A stretch of 11,787 nt of DNA from an uncultured Clostridia bacterium (GTDB lineage: Bacteria > Bacillota > Clostridia > Oscillospirales > Acutalibacteraceae), in NCBI GenBank assembly GCA_947623765.1, contig CANQIG010000042.1, positions 1-11,787 on the forward strand, in the 5' to 3' direction. Shown here in pieces: positions 5,472 through 11,787 of this stretch. The position numbers were made by a program, and so were the translations under genes. The notes beneath the pieces are model-generated. The model was given only the letters and a program-made list of their open reading frames with translations. It was not told the origin of the DNA and ran no database searches. How positions within the stretch are numbered: position 1 is the first letter of the stretch; every line of letters starts with the position of its first letter.

Positions 5472-6239
5472 TTATTTTGCTGCCAGCAGGTCGGACATAT
5501 CATACAGTCCCGGTGTACTTTTATCGGCGAGGAACAGCGCCGCGTTGACGGCGCCGGCAGCAAACAGCGCCTTCGACTGCGCGGAATGGGAGAGAGTCAG
5601 CACTTCGTGGTTCCCGGCGAAAATGACTTCGTGTTCCCCGACGATCGTGCCGCCGCGCACGGAGGAGATCCCGATCTCCTCCTTCTCCCGCGATCTCCGC
5701 ACGGCGTGCCGGTCGAACACATAGCGGGAGGGCGTTTCGCGCGCGGAAGAGACGGCGTCCGCGATCATCAGGGCGGTGCCGCTCGGCGCGTCGATCTTTT
5801 TATTGTGGTGCTTTTCCACGATCTCGATGTCAAAACCGTCGTCCAGCACTTTTGCGGCCTGCTTTGCGAGCTCGATCAGAAGATTCACGCCGAGGGACAT
5901 ATTGCGGGAGTAAAAGATCGGAAGATGTTCGGAGGCGGCCTGCACGGCCGCCGTCTGCTCCGCGTCGTATCCCGTGGTGCAGAGTACGGCAGGGAGAGAC
6001 CCGTGTTCCGCCGCAAAGCCGAGGATCGGCGTCAGCAGGGAGGGGTGAGAAAAATCGATCAACACATCGGCGGGCACATCTACCGCGTCGATGTCGCGAA
6101 AGACGGGATAGGAAGCGGAACCTTCCGCGTGATCCACACCCGCGACGATCTTGCAGTCCTCCCGCGCCTGCACCAATTCCGTGACCGCGCGGCCCATCGT
6201 GCCAAGGCACCCGCAGAGAAGTATTTTCGTCATGCGCAT
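5472..6239 (-). CDS. dapB: 4-hydroxy-tetrahydrodipicolinate reductase
   Basis: DapB reduces hydroxy-tetrahydrodipicolinate to tetrahydrodipicolinate with NAD(P)H in the cytoplasm, the second committed step towards diaminopimelate and lysine. The 255-residue reading shows the Rossmann motif GCLGTMG (10-16), LIDFSHP (60-66), the CTTG segment (87-90), and the catalytic EKHHNKKIDAPSGTA (142-156), in which H144 and K148 match the acid and substrate-binding residues of E. coli DapB. GEHEVIFAGNHE (201-212) closes the domain. Length is slightly below the E. coli enzyme. The start is uncertain by two codons: ATG 6239 and ATG 6233 are both in frame. The second gives the more typical N-terminus MTKILLCG and better spacing from the weak AAGAG site. 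It follows dapA after 60 bp and precedes the ACT gene by 14 bp. Confidence 0.96.
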   Translation of the reverse strand: MRMTKILLCGCLGTMGRAVTELVQAREDCKIVAGVDHAEGSASYPVFRDIDAVDVPADVLIDFSHPSLLTPILGFAAEHGSLPAVLCTTGYDAEQTAAVQAASEHLPIFYSRNMSLGVNLLIELAKQAAKVLDDGFDIEIVEKHHNKKIDAPSGTALMIADAVSSARETPSRYVFDRHAVRRSREKEEIGISSVRGGTIVGEHEVIFAGNHEVLTLSHSAQSKALFAAGAVNAALFLADKSTPGLYDMSDLLAAK

Positions 6240-6299
6240 CGCTCTTTTCTTTGTGACTTCCTTTGTAAAGGCAGTCTCCTTTTTAGCCGGAGAACGGCT

Positions 6300-7187
6300 T
6301 TACATTTTCAAATGTTTTTCGAGGATCTCGGTGAGCTTTTTGTCATCCTCCGGGGAGAGATCGGTGAGGGGCATCCGGCAGCTGCCGCACGAAAAACCGA
6401 TCTTGTTCATCGCGGCCTTGACCGGGATCGGATTGACGTCCATAAAGAGCGCGTCCATGAGATCGACATACTGGACCGTCATGGCGCGGGCCTCGGAGAT
6501 GCGCTCCTCCATCGCCGCGACGCAGAGGTCGTGCATCTGCCTGGGGAGGATGTTTGCGAAAACGGAGATCACGCCGACACCGCCGAGCGCGAGGATCGGC
6601 AGGGTCTGCACATCCTCGCCGGAGTAGATCGCGAGGTCGTCTCCGCAGAGGGACACGGTCTTCGCAAGGGCGGAAATATCGTGGTTCGCCTCTTTTGCAC
6701 CGACGATGTTCGGGTGCTTCGAGAGCGCGAGGTACGTCTCCGGGAGAATGTTGACGCCTGTGCGGCTGGGGACGTTGTAGATGAGACAGGGCGTTTTTAC
6801 GGAGCTCGCAATGTGCTGGAAGCTCTCGATCAACCCACGCTGAGAGGTCTTGTTGTAATAGGGCGTGACGAGCAGAAGACCGTCGACGCCGCGCGCCTCG
6901 GCTTCCCGGGAGAGCTCCACGGCGTATGCGGTGTCGTTGCTCCCGGTGCCGGCGATGACCGGGACCCGCCCGCGGACCTTTTTAACCGTGAAATCGATGA
7001 CGTTCAGATGTTCTTCTCCGGTGAGCGTCGCAGCCTCGCCGGTCGTTCCGCAGGTGATGATGGCGTCCGTGCCGTTTTCGATCTGGAATTCGAGGATGCG
7101 CTCCAGTTCCTCATAGTTGACGGAGAGATCCGGGTGAAACGGCGTGACGAGCGCCACGCCGGAGCCCGTGAAGATCTTTTTCTTCAT
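6300..7187 (-). CDS. dapA: 4-hydroxy-tetrahydrodipicolinate synthase
   Basis: DapA condenses pyruvate with aspartate semialdehyde, the branch-point reaction into the lysine pathway. The 295-residue protein is a full-length class I aldolase barrel. CGTTGEAATL (46-55) carries the two active-site threonines T48 and T49; VTPYYNK (107-113) has Y111; YNVPSRTG (137-144) has Y137 and R142; and K165 in GAKEA is the Schiff-base lysine. The start ATG at 7187 has AAGGGGG at about eight bases. It lies 22 bp after asd, which makes its co-substrate, and upstream of dapB, which uses its product. The 60-bp gap to dapB holds a 5-bp hairpin without a T-run, so no terminator is proposed. Confidence 0.97.
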   Translation of the reverse strand: MKKKIFTGSGVALVTPFHPDLSVNYEELERILEFQIENGTDAIITCGTTGEAATLTGEEHLNVIDFTVKKVRGRVPVIAGTGSNDTAYAVELSREAEARGVDGLLLVTPYYNKTSQRGLIESFQHIASSVKTPCLIYNVPSRTGVNILPETYLALSKHPNIVGAKEANHDISALAKTVSLCGDDLAIYSGEDVQTLPILALGGVGVISVFANILPRQMHDLCVAAMEERISEARAMTVQYVDLMDALFMDVNPIPVKAAMNKIGFSCGSCRMPLTDLSPEDDKKLTEILEKHLKM

Positions 7188-7209
7188 TGCAGAACCCCCT
7201 TCTGTCCAA

Positions 7210-8289
7210 TCAGTCGAGATAACCCTTGGCGGCGAGCAGCTCCGCCATCAGGACGCCGCCACCGGCGGCGCCGCGAAGTGTGTTGTGGGAAAGGCAGACA
7301 AATTTATAATCGTACTGGGTGTCGGGACGCAGCCGTCCGATCGAGACGGCCATGCCGTTCTCGAGTTCCCGGTCGAGCTTCGTCTGGGGACGGTCGTTTT
7401 CCGTGAAATAGTGCAGGAACTGCTTCGGCGCGCTCGGAAGCGCCAGCTCCTGTGCCGGGCCGCGGAACTCGGTCCAGCGGCGGATGATCTCTTCGGCGGG
7501 GACCTTCTGTTCTATGGAGAAGAAGACTGCGGCCATATGGCCGTCGGAGACCGGGACGCGGAAGCACTGCGAGGTGATGGACGGCGTGGTCGCGTTGACA
7601 ATCAGGCCGTTTTCCATATGGCCCCAGATCTTCAGAGGCTCCTGCTCGGATTTCTCCTCCTCGCCGCCGATATACGGGATCACGTTGTCGACGATCTCGG
7701 GGAAGGTCTCAAACGTCTTACCCGCGCCGGAGATCGCCTGATACGTACAGGCGAGGACTTTCGTCACGCCGAGATCCAACAGCGGGTGGATCGCCGGGAC
7801 GTAGCTCTGCAGGGAGCAGTTCGATTTGACCGCGACAAAGCCGCGTTTCGTGCCGAGCCGCTTTCTCTGTGTCTCAATGACGGCAATATGATCGGCGTTG
7901 AGCTCCGGAACGACCATCGGTACATCCGGGAAGGCACGGTGCTGCTTGTTGTTGGAGATCACGGGACATTCGCGCTTCGCGTATCCCTGTTCGAGCGCGA
8001 GGATCTCTTCGCCCTTCATGTCGACGGCGCAGAAAACGAAGTCCACGAGGGAGACGATGCGGTCCATGTCGCCCATGGCGTCGAGAACGATCATATCCGC
8101 GATATTCTCCGGGATCGGCTGTTTCATGGCCCAGCGGGAGCCCGTCGCTTCCCGATATGTCTTTCCCGCGGAGCGCGGGGAGGCCGCGAGCGCTGCCACG
8201 CGGAACCACGGATGGTCGGCGAGGAGCGTCACAAAACGCTGCCCGACCATTCCGGTGCAGCCCAGCACGCCGACGCGATACTGCTTCAT
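7210..8289 (-). CDS. asd: Aspartate-semialdehyde dehydrogenase (archaeal/fungal type)
   Basis: Asd reduces aspartyl phosphate to aspartate semialdehyde with NADPH, feeding lysine, diaminopimelate, threonine and methionine. The 359-residue protein begins with the NADP motif GCTGMVGQRF (10-19). The active-site cysteine is C158 in VKSNCSLQ, followed by the AISGAGK segment (185-191). R244 in FRVPVSDGH binds the substrate and H251 is the general base. The C-terminus NTLRGAAGGGVLMAE (336-350) is conserved. The length and the SNCSLQ motif fit the longer archaeal/fungal subgroup rather than the E. coli type. Start: ATG 8289 with AAAGGAA about ten bases upstream. It is the first gene of the operon, with a leader of about 140 nt from the promoter at 8438-8466. 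Confidence 0.96.
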   Translation of the reverse strand: MKQYRVGVLGCTGMVGQRFVTLLADHPWFRVAALAASPRSAGKTYREATGSRWAMKQPIPENIADMIVLDAMGDMDRIVSLVDFVFCAVDMKGEEILALEQGYAKRECPVISNNKQHRAFPDVPMVVPELNADHIAVIETQRKRLGTKRGFVAVKSNCSLQSYVPAIHPLLDLGVTKVLACTYQAISGAGKTFETFPEIVDNVIPYIGGEEEKSEQEPLKIWGHMENGLIVNATTPSITSQCFRVPVSDGHMAAVFFSIEQKVPAEEIIRRWTEFRGPAQELALPSAPKQFLHYFTENDRPQTKLDRELENGMAVSIGRLRPDTQYDYKFVCLSHNTLRGAAGGGVLMAELLAAKGYLD

Positions 8290-8344
8290 GCAAAACCATT
8301 TCCTTTCAGAACTATATTGTGTGACCGATTGTGAAAAATGCGGA

Positions 8345-8373
8345 TTGAAATTTCAACGGCCCTGCAATATAAT
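8345..8373 (+). promoter_or_regulatory. Predicted promoter of the queA-tgt operon
   Basis: TTGAAA (8345-8350) and a perfect TATAAT (8368-8373) are exactly 17 bp apart on the plus strand. Transcription would start near 8380, leaving a queA leader of about 150 nt. The -35 lies in the perfect palindrome TTGAAATTTCAA (8345-8356). This promoter lies inside the transcribed leader of the opposite asd operon. Confidence 0.75.
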
Positions 8374-8396
8374 ATAAGATATGCGAAATCAGCAAA

Positions 8397-8419
8397 GCGG
8401 TTTCCTCGGGCAAAACCGC
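8397..8419. repeat. Hairpin in the region shared by the asd and queA leaders
   Basis: GCGGTTT (8397-8403) and AAACCGC (8413-8419) form a perfect 7-bp inverted repeat with a 9-nt loop. Because the two predicted transcripts cross here, both leaders would carry it, one on each strand. A weakly T-rich stretch follows on the minus-strand side (TTTGCTGATTT), so a leaky terminator or attenuator for asd is conceivable but not demonstrated. Confidence 0.45.
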
Positions 8420-8437
8420 CTGTATATGCTTATTCCT

Positions 8438-8466
8438 ATGATACTAGGATTTGCGGTTTTTGTCAA
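8438..8466 (-). promoter_or_regulatory. Predicted promoter of the asd-dapA-dapB-ACT operon
   Basis: On the minus strand a perfect TTGACA (8466-8461) and TATCAT (8443-8438) are 17 bp apart, the strongest promoter match in the window. The start would be near 8431, giving an asd leader of about 140 nt. An inverted repeat, TCCTA-N6-TAGGA (8434-8449), overlaps the -10 box and could be an operator. The leader is too short for a lysine riboswitch, and none of its motifs were recognised. Confidence 0.8.
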
Positions 8467-8529
8467 TTCCCACAGCGGGAAAAAAGTACCGCAGCGCGCC
8501 GAAATTTATAAACGAACGGATGGATAAAA

Positions 8530-9567
8530 TTGTCGGAAAGTCTCAAGACAAAGGATTTTGCGTTCGATCTTCCGCCGGAGCTCATCGCGCAGACTCCGAT
8601 CGAGCCGCGGGACGCGTCCCGGTTGATGGTGCTGGATCGGAAGAGCGGGGCGATCGAGCACCGCCATTTTCGAGATATTGTGGAGTTTCTGCGGCCGGGA
8701 GACTGCCTTGTCCTGAACGATTCGCGGGTGCTTCCCGCGCGGATCTACGGGAAGCGCGCGGACACGGGGACGCGGGTGGAGTTCCTTTTGCTGCGGGATC
8801 TCGGCGGGAACCGCTGGGAAGCGCTGGCCGGCCCCGGCAAGCGGGCGAGGGAGGGTAGGCGCTTCACGTTTGATGGGTCGGACATGACCTGCTTCGTGGA
8901 GGCCGTTCAGGAGGACGGAAACCGGCTTCTGCAATTCGAGACGACGGGCAGTTTCTACGCGGAGCTCGAGAAGATCGGCCAGATGCCGCTGCCGCCGTAT
9001 ATCAAGGAGACGCTGGAGGACCAGGAGCGGTACCAGACGGTCTATGCGCGGGAAACGGGTTCCGCCGCCGCGCCGACCGCAGGGCTGCACTTCACGCCGG
9101 AGCTGCTGGATCGAATCCGGGAGAAGGGCGTCAGCGTCGTGTTTGTCACGCTGCACGTTGGGCTCGGTACGTTCCGCCCGGTGAGCGTGGAAAACATCGC
9201 GGACCATAAAATGCACAGCGAGCACTACGCGGTCTCGGAGGAAACGGCGAGGGCCATCCGGGAGGCAAAGGCGCGCGGGGGAAGGATCGTCGCGGTCGGC
9301 ACCACAAGCTGCCGCACGCTCGAATCCGTTGCGCAGAAACGCGGGGAGATCGTCGCGGACGAGGGTTGGACGGACATTTTCATCAGCCCCGGGTACGGGT
9401 TCCGCGCCATCGACGCTCTGATCACAAACTTTCATCTTCCCGAGAGCACGCTGATCATGCTCGTCTCCGCATTCTGCGGGCGGGAAAACATACTGAACGC
9501 CTATAAAGTCGCCGTGGAAGAGCGGTACCGGTTTTTCAGCTTCGGAGATGCGATGCTCATTTCGTAG
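8530..9567 (+). CDS. queA: S-adenosylmethionine:tRNA ribosyltransferase-isomerase
   Basis: QueA transfers and rearranges the ribosyl part of S-adenosylmethionine onto preQ1 in tRNA, giving epoxyqueuosine at wobble position 34. The 345-residue protein carries the family segments FDLPPELIAQTP (12-23), DASRLMVLDR (28-37), LVLNDSRVLPAR (60-71), PTAGLHFT (182-189), LHVGLGTFRPV (208-218), HSEHY (229-233), GTTSCRTLES (257-266) and ITNFHLPESTL (298-308). Length is normal. The start must be a TTG at 8530: an in-frame stop lies at 8509-8511 and no ATG or GTG lies between, while homology begins about five codons in. The ribosome binding site is weak (GGATGG, 8518-8523). It is followed after 120 bp by tgt, which acts just before it in the pathway. 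Confidence 0.96.
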   Translation: MSESLKTKDFAFDLPPELIAQTPIEPRDASRLMVLDRKSGAIEHRHFRDIVEFLRPGDCLVLNDSRVLPARIYGKRADTGTRVEFLLLRDLGGNRWEALAGPGKRAREGRRFTFDGSDMTCFVEAVQEDGNRLLQFETTGSFYAELEKIGQMPLPPYIKETLEDQERYQTVYARETGSAAAPTAGLHFTPELLDRIREKGVSVVFVTLHVGLGTFRPVSVENIADHKMHSEHYAVSEETARAIREAKARGGRIVAVGTTSCRTLESVAQKRGEIVADEGWTDIFISPGYGFRAIDALITNFHLPESTLIMLVSAFCGRENILNAYKVAVEERYRFFSFGDAMLIS

Positions 9568-9687
9568 ATCGAACGCTGTTTTTCGCAGGGCGTTTTGCGG
9601 ATCGTGTGAGAGACAAAAAGAGGCTCCTTGACGAAGCAAAAGGCCTCGGGGAACGGACATAGCGGGAAGGGATCACGGGAGGACAGC

Positions 9688-10818
9688 ATGTACGAACTCA
9701 TCAAGCAGGAAAACGCGGCGCGGCGCGGCGTCTTTACGACTGTACACGGGACGGTGCAGACGCCGGCCTTTATGAATGTCGCGACGGCCGGGGCGATCAA
9801 AGGTGCGTTGGACGCGGGAGACCTTCGCGCCGCGCGCTGTCAGGTGATGCTCTCCAATACGTATCATCTGCACCTCAGGCCGGGGGATGAGACGGTCCGC
9901 GCCATGGGAGGCATCCGGACGTTTGCGAAGTGGGACGGGCCTGTCCTGACGGACAGCGGCGGGTTCCAGGTCTTCTCGCTCGCAAAGCTCCGGAATATTC
10001 GGGAAGAAGGCGTCACGTTCGCTTCCCATATCGACGGGCGCCGCATTTTTATGGGCCCGGAGGAAAGTATGCGCATCCAGTCGAACCTCGGCTCTACGGT
10101 CGCGATGGCGTTCGACGAGTGTGTGGAGAACCCTGCGGAGTATGCGTATGCGAAGGAATCCGCCGCGCGCACGGCCAGGTGGCTGGAACGCTGCAAGGCG
10201 GAAATGCGCCGTCTCAACGGTTCCGGGGACGCGGTCAATCCCGATCAGCTTCTTTTCGGGATCAATCAGGGCGCGACGTTTCAGGACATCCGCATCGACC
10301 ATATGCAGCGGATCGCGGAGATGGATCTGGACGGCTACGCGATCGGCGGACTTGCGGTGGGGGAGCCCACAGAAGTCATGTATGAGATCATTGAAGCCGT
10401 CGAGCCGCATATGCCGAAGACGAAGATCCGATACCTGATGGGGGTCGGGACGCCGGGCAATATCATCGAAGCCGTGTACCGCGGCGTGGACCTCTTCGAC
10501 TGTGTAATGCCGAGCCGCAACGCGCGCCACGGCCATGTGTTCACCGAAGAAGGGGTGCGCAACCTGATGAACGCGAAGTATGCGCTCGACGACGCGCCGA
10601 TCGATCCGACATGTGACTGTCCGGTCTGCCGGACGCATTCCCGGGCATATCTGCACCATCTGTTCAAGGCGGGGGAGATGCTCGCGATGCGGCTCGCCGT
10701 TTTCCACAATCTCTATTTCTATAACCGGCTGCTGGAGCGGATCCGGGAAGCGCTGGATGCGGGAACGTACGAGGCCTTCTACCGGGAGAACCGCGGAAAA
10801 TTTGACGTCAGAATATAG
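9688..10818 (+). CDS. tgt: Queuine/preQ1 tRNA-guanine transglycosylase
   Basis: Tgt swaps guanine 34 for preQ1 in tRNAs with GUN anticodons (Asp, Asn, His, Tyr); QueA then modifies it. The 376-residue protein is full length for the bacterial enzyme. D89 lies in LTDSGGFQVFSL (88-99), GGLAVGE (220-226) is in the base pocket, and D271 in LFDCVMPSRNAR is the nucleophile. The zinc ligands are C309, C311, C314 (CDCPVC) and H340. Start: ATG 9688 with GGGAGG six bases upstream; an in-frame TTG at 9628 would add 20 non-homologous residues and has no ribosome binding site. The 120-bp spacer after queA contains a weak bulged hairpin (AACGC/GCGTT, about 9572-9595) and no clear promoter, so co-transcription with queA is likely. 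Confidence 0.97.
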   Translation: MYELIKQENAARRGVFTTVHGTVQTPAFMNVATAGAIKGALDAGDLRAARCQVMLSNTYHLHLRPGDETVRAMGGIRTFAKWDGPVLTDSGGFQVFSLAKLRNIREEGVTFASHIDGRRIFMGPEESMRIQSNLGSTVAMAFDECVENPAEYAYAKESAARTARWLERCKAEMRRLNGSGDAVNPDQLLFGINQGATFQDIRIDHMQRIAEMDLDGYAIGGLAVGEPTEVMYEIIEAVEPHMPKTKIRYLMGVGTPGNIIEAVYRGVDLFDCVMPSRNARHGHVFTEEGVRNLMNAKYALDDAPIDPTCDCPVCRTHSRAYLHHLFKAGEMLAMRLAVFHNLYFYNRLLERIREALDAGTYEAFYRENRGKFDVRI

Positions 10819-10825
10819 AAAAGGC

Positions 10826-10854
10826 TTGCAAGTCTTGCGGATTCTTGCTATAAT
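10826..10854 (+). promoter_or_regulatory. Predicted promoter of yajC
   Basis: TTGCAA (10826-10831) and a perfect TATAAT (10849-10854) are 17 bp apart, and TGC before the -10 makes an extended -10 element. It begins 7 bp after the tgt stop codon. Transcription would start near 10861, about 25 nt before the yajC ATG. Confidence 0.8.
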
Positions 10855-10885
10855 GAATTGAATCATTTGGAGGTGTACAGTAACC

Positions 10886-11215
10886 ATGCAGAATTTTCAA
10901 GCGATGACGACGGCCGCCGGCGCCGGCGGCTGGCAGTCCATGGTCCTGATGATCGTCGTCTACGGCGGCATCATCCTCGCCATGTATTTCATTTTCTTCC
11001 GCCCGCAGAACAAGAAGAAGAAGCAGGAGGCGGAGATGCGCAAGAACGCGCAGGTCGGGGATGAGATCACCACGATCGGCGGGATCTGCGGCAGGATCAT
11101 TGCCGTCAAGGACGAGACGGAGAGCGTCATCATCGAAACCGGCAGCGACCGCGCCCGCATTCGCATCAAGCGCTGGGCCATCGGTTCCGTGGAGACGATC
11201 CACGACGAGACCTGA
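10886..11215 (+). CDS. yajC: Preprotein translocase subunit YajC
   Basis: YajC is the small accessory membrane protein that associates with SecDF and the SecYEG translocon. The 109-residue protein has a short outer N-terminus, one transmembrane helix (about 19-38), the hallmark FFRPQNKKKKQ (37-47), and the cytoplasmic domain with VGDEITTIGGICGRI (57-71) and VIIETGSDRARIRIKR (81-96). The start ATG has GGAGG (10869-10873) with a longish 12-base spacing. It follows queA and tgt, as in many bacteria, but has its own strong promoter. secD and secF do not follow within the window; a TIGR04086-type membrane protein takes the next place. Confidence 0.94.
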   Translation: MQNFQAMTTAAGAGGWQSMVLMIVVYGGIILAMYFIFFRPQNKKKKQEAEMRKNAQVGDEITTIGGICGRIIAVKDETESVIIETGSDRARIRIKRWAIGSVETIHDET

Positions 11216-11235
11216 GCCGCTCAAAACAGAATAAC

Positions 11236-11288
11236 AGAAGTTCCTCTGGCATATGCATGGATGAATGCTTGTGCCAGGGGGATTTTTT
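11236..11288 (+). terminator. Terminator-like hairpin covering the TIGR04086 ribosome binding site
   Basis: TTCCTCTGGCA (11241-11251) pairs with TGCCAGGGGGA (11272-11282), with two T-G wobbles, and AGAAG before it can pair with most of the six-T run after it (11283-11288). An inner stem GCAT/ATGC shortens the loop. By form this is a rho-independent terminator for yajC. However, its 3' arm contains AGGGGG, the only ribosome binding site for the next gene, whose ATG follows the T-run directly. It may therefore act as an attenuator or translational switch. Confidence 0.7.
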
Positions 11289-11666
11289 ATGCTGCAAATC
11301 AAGAAAACGGCGGTCGGTATCCTGCTGTCTGTTGTACTCACCTGTGTTCTGCTTGCCGGAGCTTCCCTTCTCGTCCTGCGAAGCGGGAGCCTGCCGGGAA
11401 AATGGTGCGGGATGATCTCCACCATCGTCGGAGGCGTATCCGTTCTCACGGCTTCTATCATCACGGCAAAAATCGCGGGGGAGAAAGGGATGATCCAGGG
11501 GATCGTGATCTCAGCGGTATACGCGGCCCTGTTCTGCGCTGCTGTGTTTATCGGGTCAAAGTCCGCAGAGGTCCTGCCGATCCTGCTGCGGGCGGCGGTC
11601 TTTCTGATTTGCGGCGCGGTTGGCGGGATCGCTGGCGTAGGCCAAAAAGCGAAGATCAAGTTCTAG
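11289..11666 (+). CDS. TIGR04086-family four-helix membrane protein
   Basis: The 125-residue protein is almost entirely hydrophobic, with four likely transmembrane helices at about 7-30, 40-63, 67-89 and 95-117, a basic N-terminus (QIKK) and a basic C-terminus (QKAKIKF). Size, topology, the Gly-rich second helix and its place directly after yajC fit the TIGR04086 family of Firmicutes, whose function is unknown. Start: ATG 11289, with AGGGGG about eight bases upstream; an earlier in-frame ATG at 11265 lies in a hairpin loop without a ribosome binding site. In many Clostridia this family sits between yajC and the SCIFF peptide gene; no such peptide is seen in the remaining 120 bp. Family assignment is by pattern only. 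Confidence 0.75.
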   Translation: MLQIKKTAVGILLSVVLTCVLLAGASLLVLRSGSLPGKWCGMISTIVGGVSVLTASIITAKIAGEKGMIQGIVISAVYAALFCAAVFIGSKSAEVLPILLRAAVFLICGAVGGIAGVGQKAKIKF

Positions 11667-11712
11667 AAAGATGAATAAACTTTCTGTGCTTCATAAAAAA
11701 CGCAACCAAATC

Positions 11713-11770
11713 GAAGAGGAGCAATGTATGGAGATCAGGCAAAATATGCCATGCATTGCTCTTCTTTTCT
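11713..11770 (+). terminator. Long-stem terminator after the TIGR04086 gene
   Basis: The 19-base arm 11713-11731 (GAAGAGGAGCAATGTATGG) pairs with 11749-11767 (CCATGCATTGCTCTTCTTT) with a few G-T wobbles and a 17-nt loop; the 3' arm ends in a T-rich tail (CTTCTTTTCT). It lies about 50 bp after the stop codon. The stem is unusually long and the loop larger than usual for an intrinsic terminator. The last bases of the window contain only TTGTACAA (11779-11786), a short palindrome. Confidence 0.7.
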
Positions 11771-11787
11771 ACAAGACATTGTACAAG

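Noticed and set aside
5586..7406. Very long open frame (606 codons) on the plus strand opposite dapB and dapA
   Set aside because: It is antisense to two clearly conserved genes and has the Arg/His/Gly-rich composition of a GC-rich shadow frame, with no recognisable domain.
8290..8431. Lysine riboswitch in the asd leader
   Set aside because: The leader of about 140 nt is shorter than a complete L-box with its expression platform, and no L-box motifs were recognised.
8380..8529. preQ1 riboswitch in the queA leader
   Set aside because: No preQ1 aptamer pattern (short GC stem with an A-rich tail forming a pseudoknot) was recognised; only simple hairpins are present.
8451..8858. 135-codon frame overlapping the start of queA
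   Set aside because: Out of frame with queA, Arg/Gly/Ala-rich, no ribosome binding site; a shadow of queA.
9628..9687. TTG start giving a 20-residue extension of Tgt
   Set aside because: No ribosome binding site and no homology; ATG 9688 has GGGAGG and a standard Tgt N-terminus.
11671..11787. Open frame beginning MNKLSVLHKKRN and running to the window end
   Set aside because: No spaced ribosome binding site, and the frame passes through the long terminator hairpin; it is not the SCIFF peptide that might be expected here. Sequence beyond the window would settle it.

Overview
The window looks like chromosomal DNA from a fairly GC-rich member of the Clostridia (Firmicutes), perhaps an uncultured gut Oscillospirales/Christensenellales-type lineage. 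The reasons are AGGAGG-type ribosome binding sites, TTGACA/TATAAT-type promoters with 16-18 bp spacers, the archaeal/fungal-type Asd, and the gene order queA-tgt-yajC-TIGR04086, which is familiar from Clostridia. Lineage is inferred from gene content only. No mobile element, CRISPR array, phage gene or defence system was seen. Almost everything is recognisable housekeeping, so I do not claim a novel system; the points of interest are regulatory architecture and a few unusual domain arrangements.

Left part (1-3290): a leftward pair, a GNAT acetyltransferase gene overlapping a MarR-type regulator cut off by the window edge, diverges from a rightward gene for a membrane-anchored GH25 lysozyme-like enzyme. 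The GH25 stop codon overlaps the stop of a convergent, very short MGMT-type alkyltransferase gene. That gene in turn diverges from a rightward FrmB/EstA-type esterase that ends in a strong terminator.

Middle (3296-4985): a leftward GH3 beta-N-acetylglucosaminidase (NagZ type) with a lipoprotein-like signal and a Pro/Thr/Glu-rich repeat linker. Upstream lies a tRNA-Leu(UAG) with its own promoter and terminator.

Lysine block (4999-8466): a leftward operon asd-dapA-dapB-ACT protein that makes dihydro/tetrahydrodipicolinate from aspartyl phosphate, supplying lysine and diaminopimelate for the wall. The last gene encodes two ACT domains resembling the regulatory half of aspartokinase without the kinase domain. 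A consensus-like promoter serves the operon.

Right part (8345-11787): rightward queA and tgt (queuosine modification of tRNA), then yajC (Sec accessory) with its own extended -10 promoter, then a small four-helix TIGR04086-type membrane protein, then a long terminator hairpin. The promoters of the lysine and queuosine operons face each other, so their 5' leaders should overlap by about 50 nt. The TIGR04086 gene begins directly after a terminator-like hairpin that buries its Shine-Dalgarno sequence.
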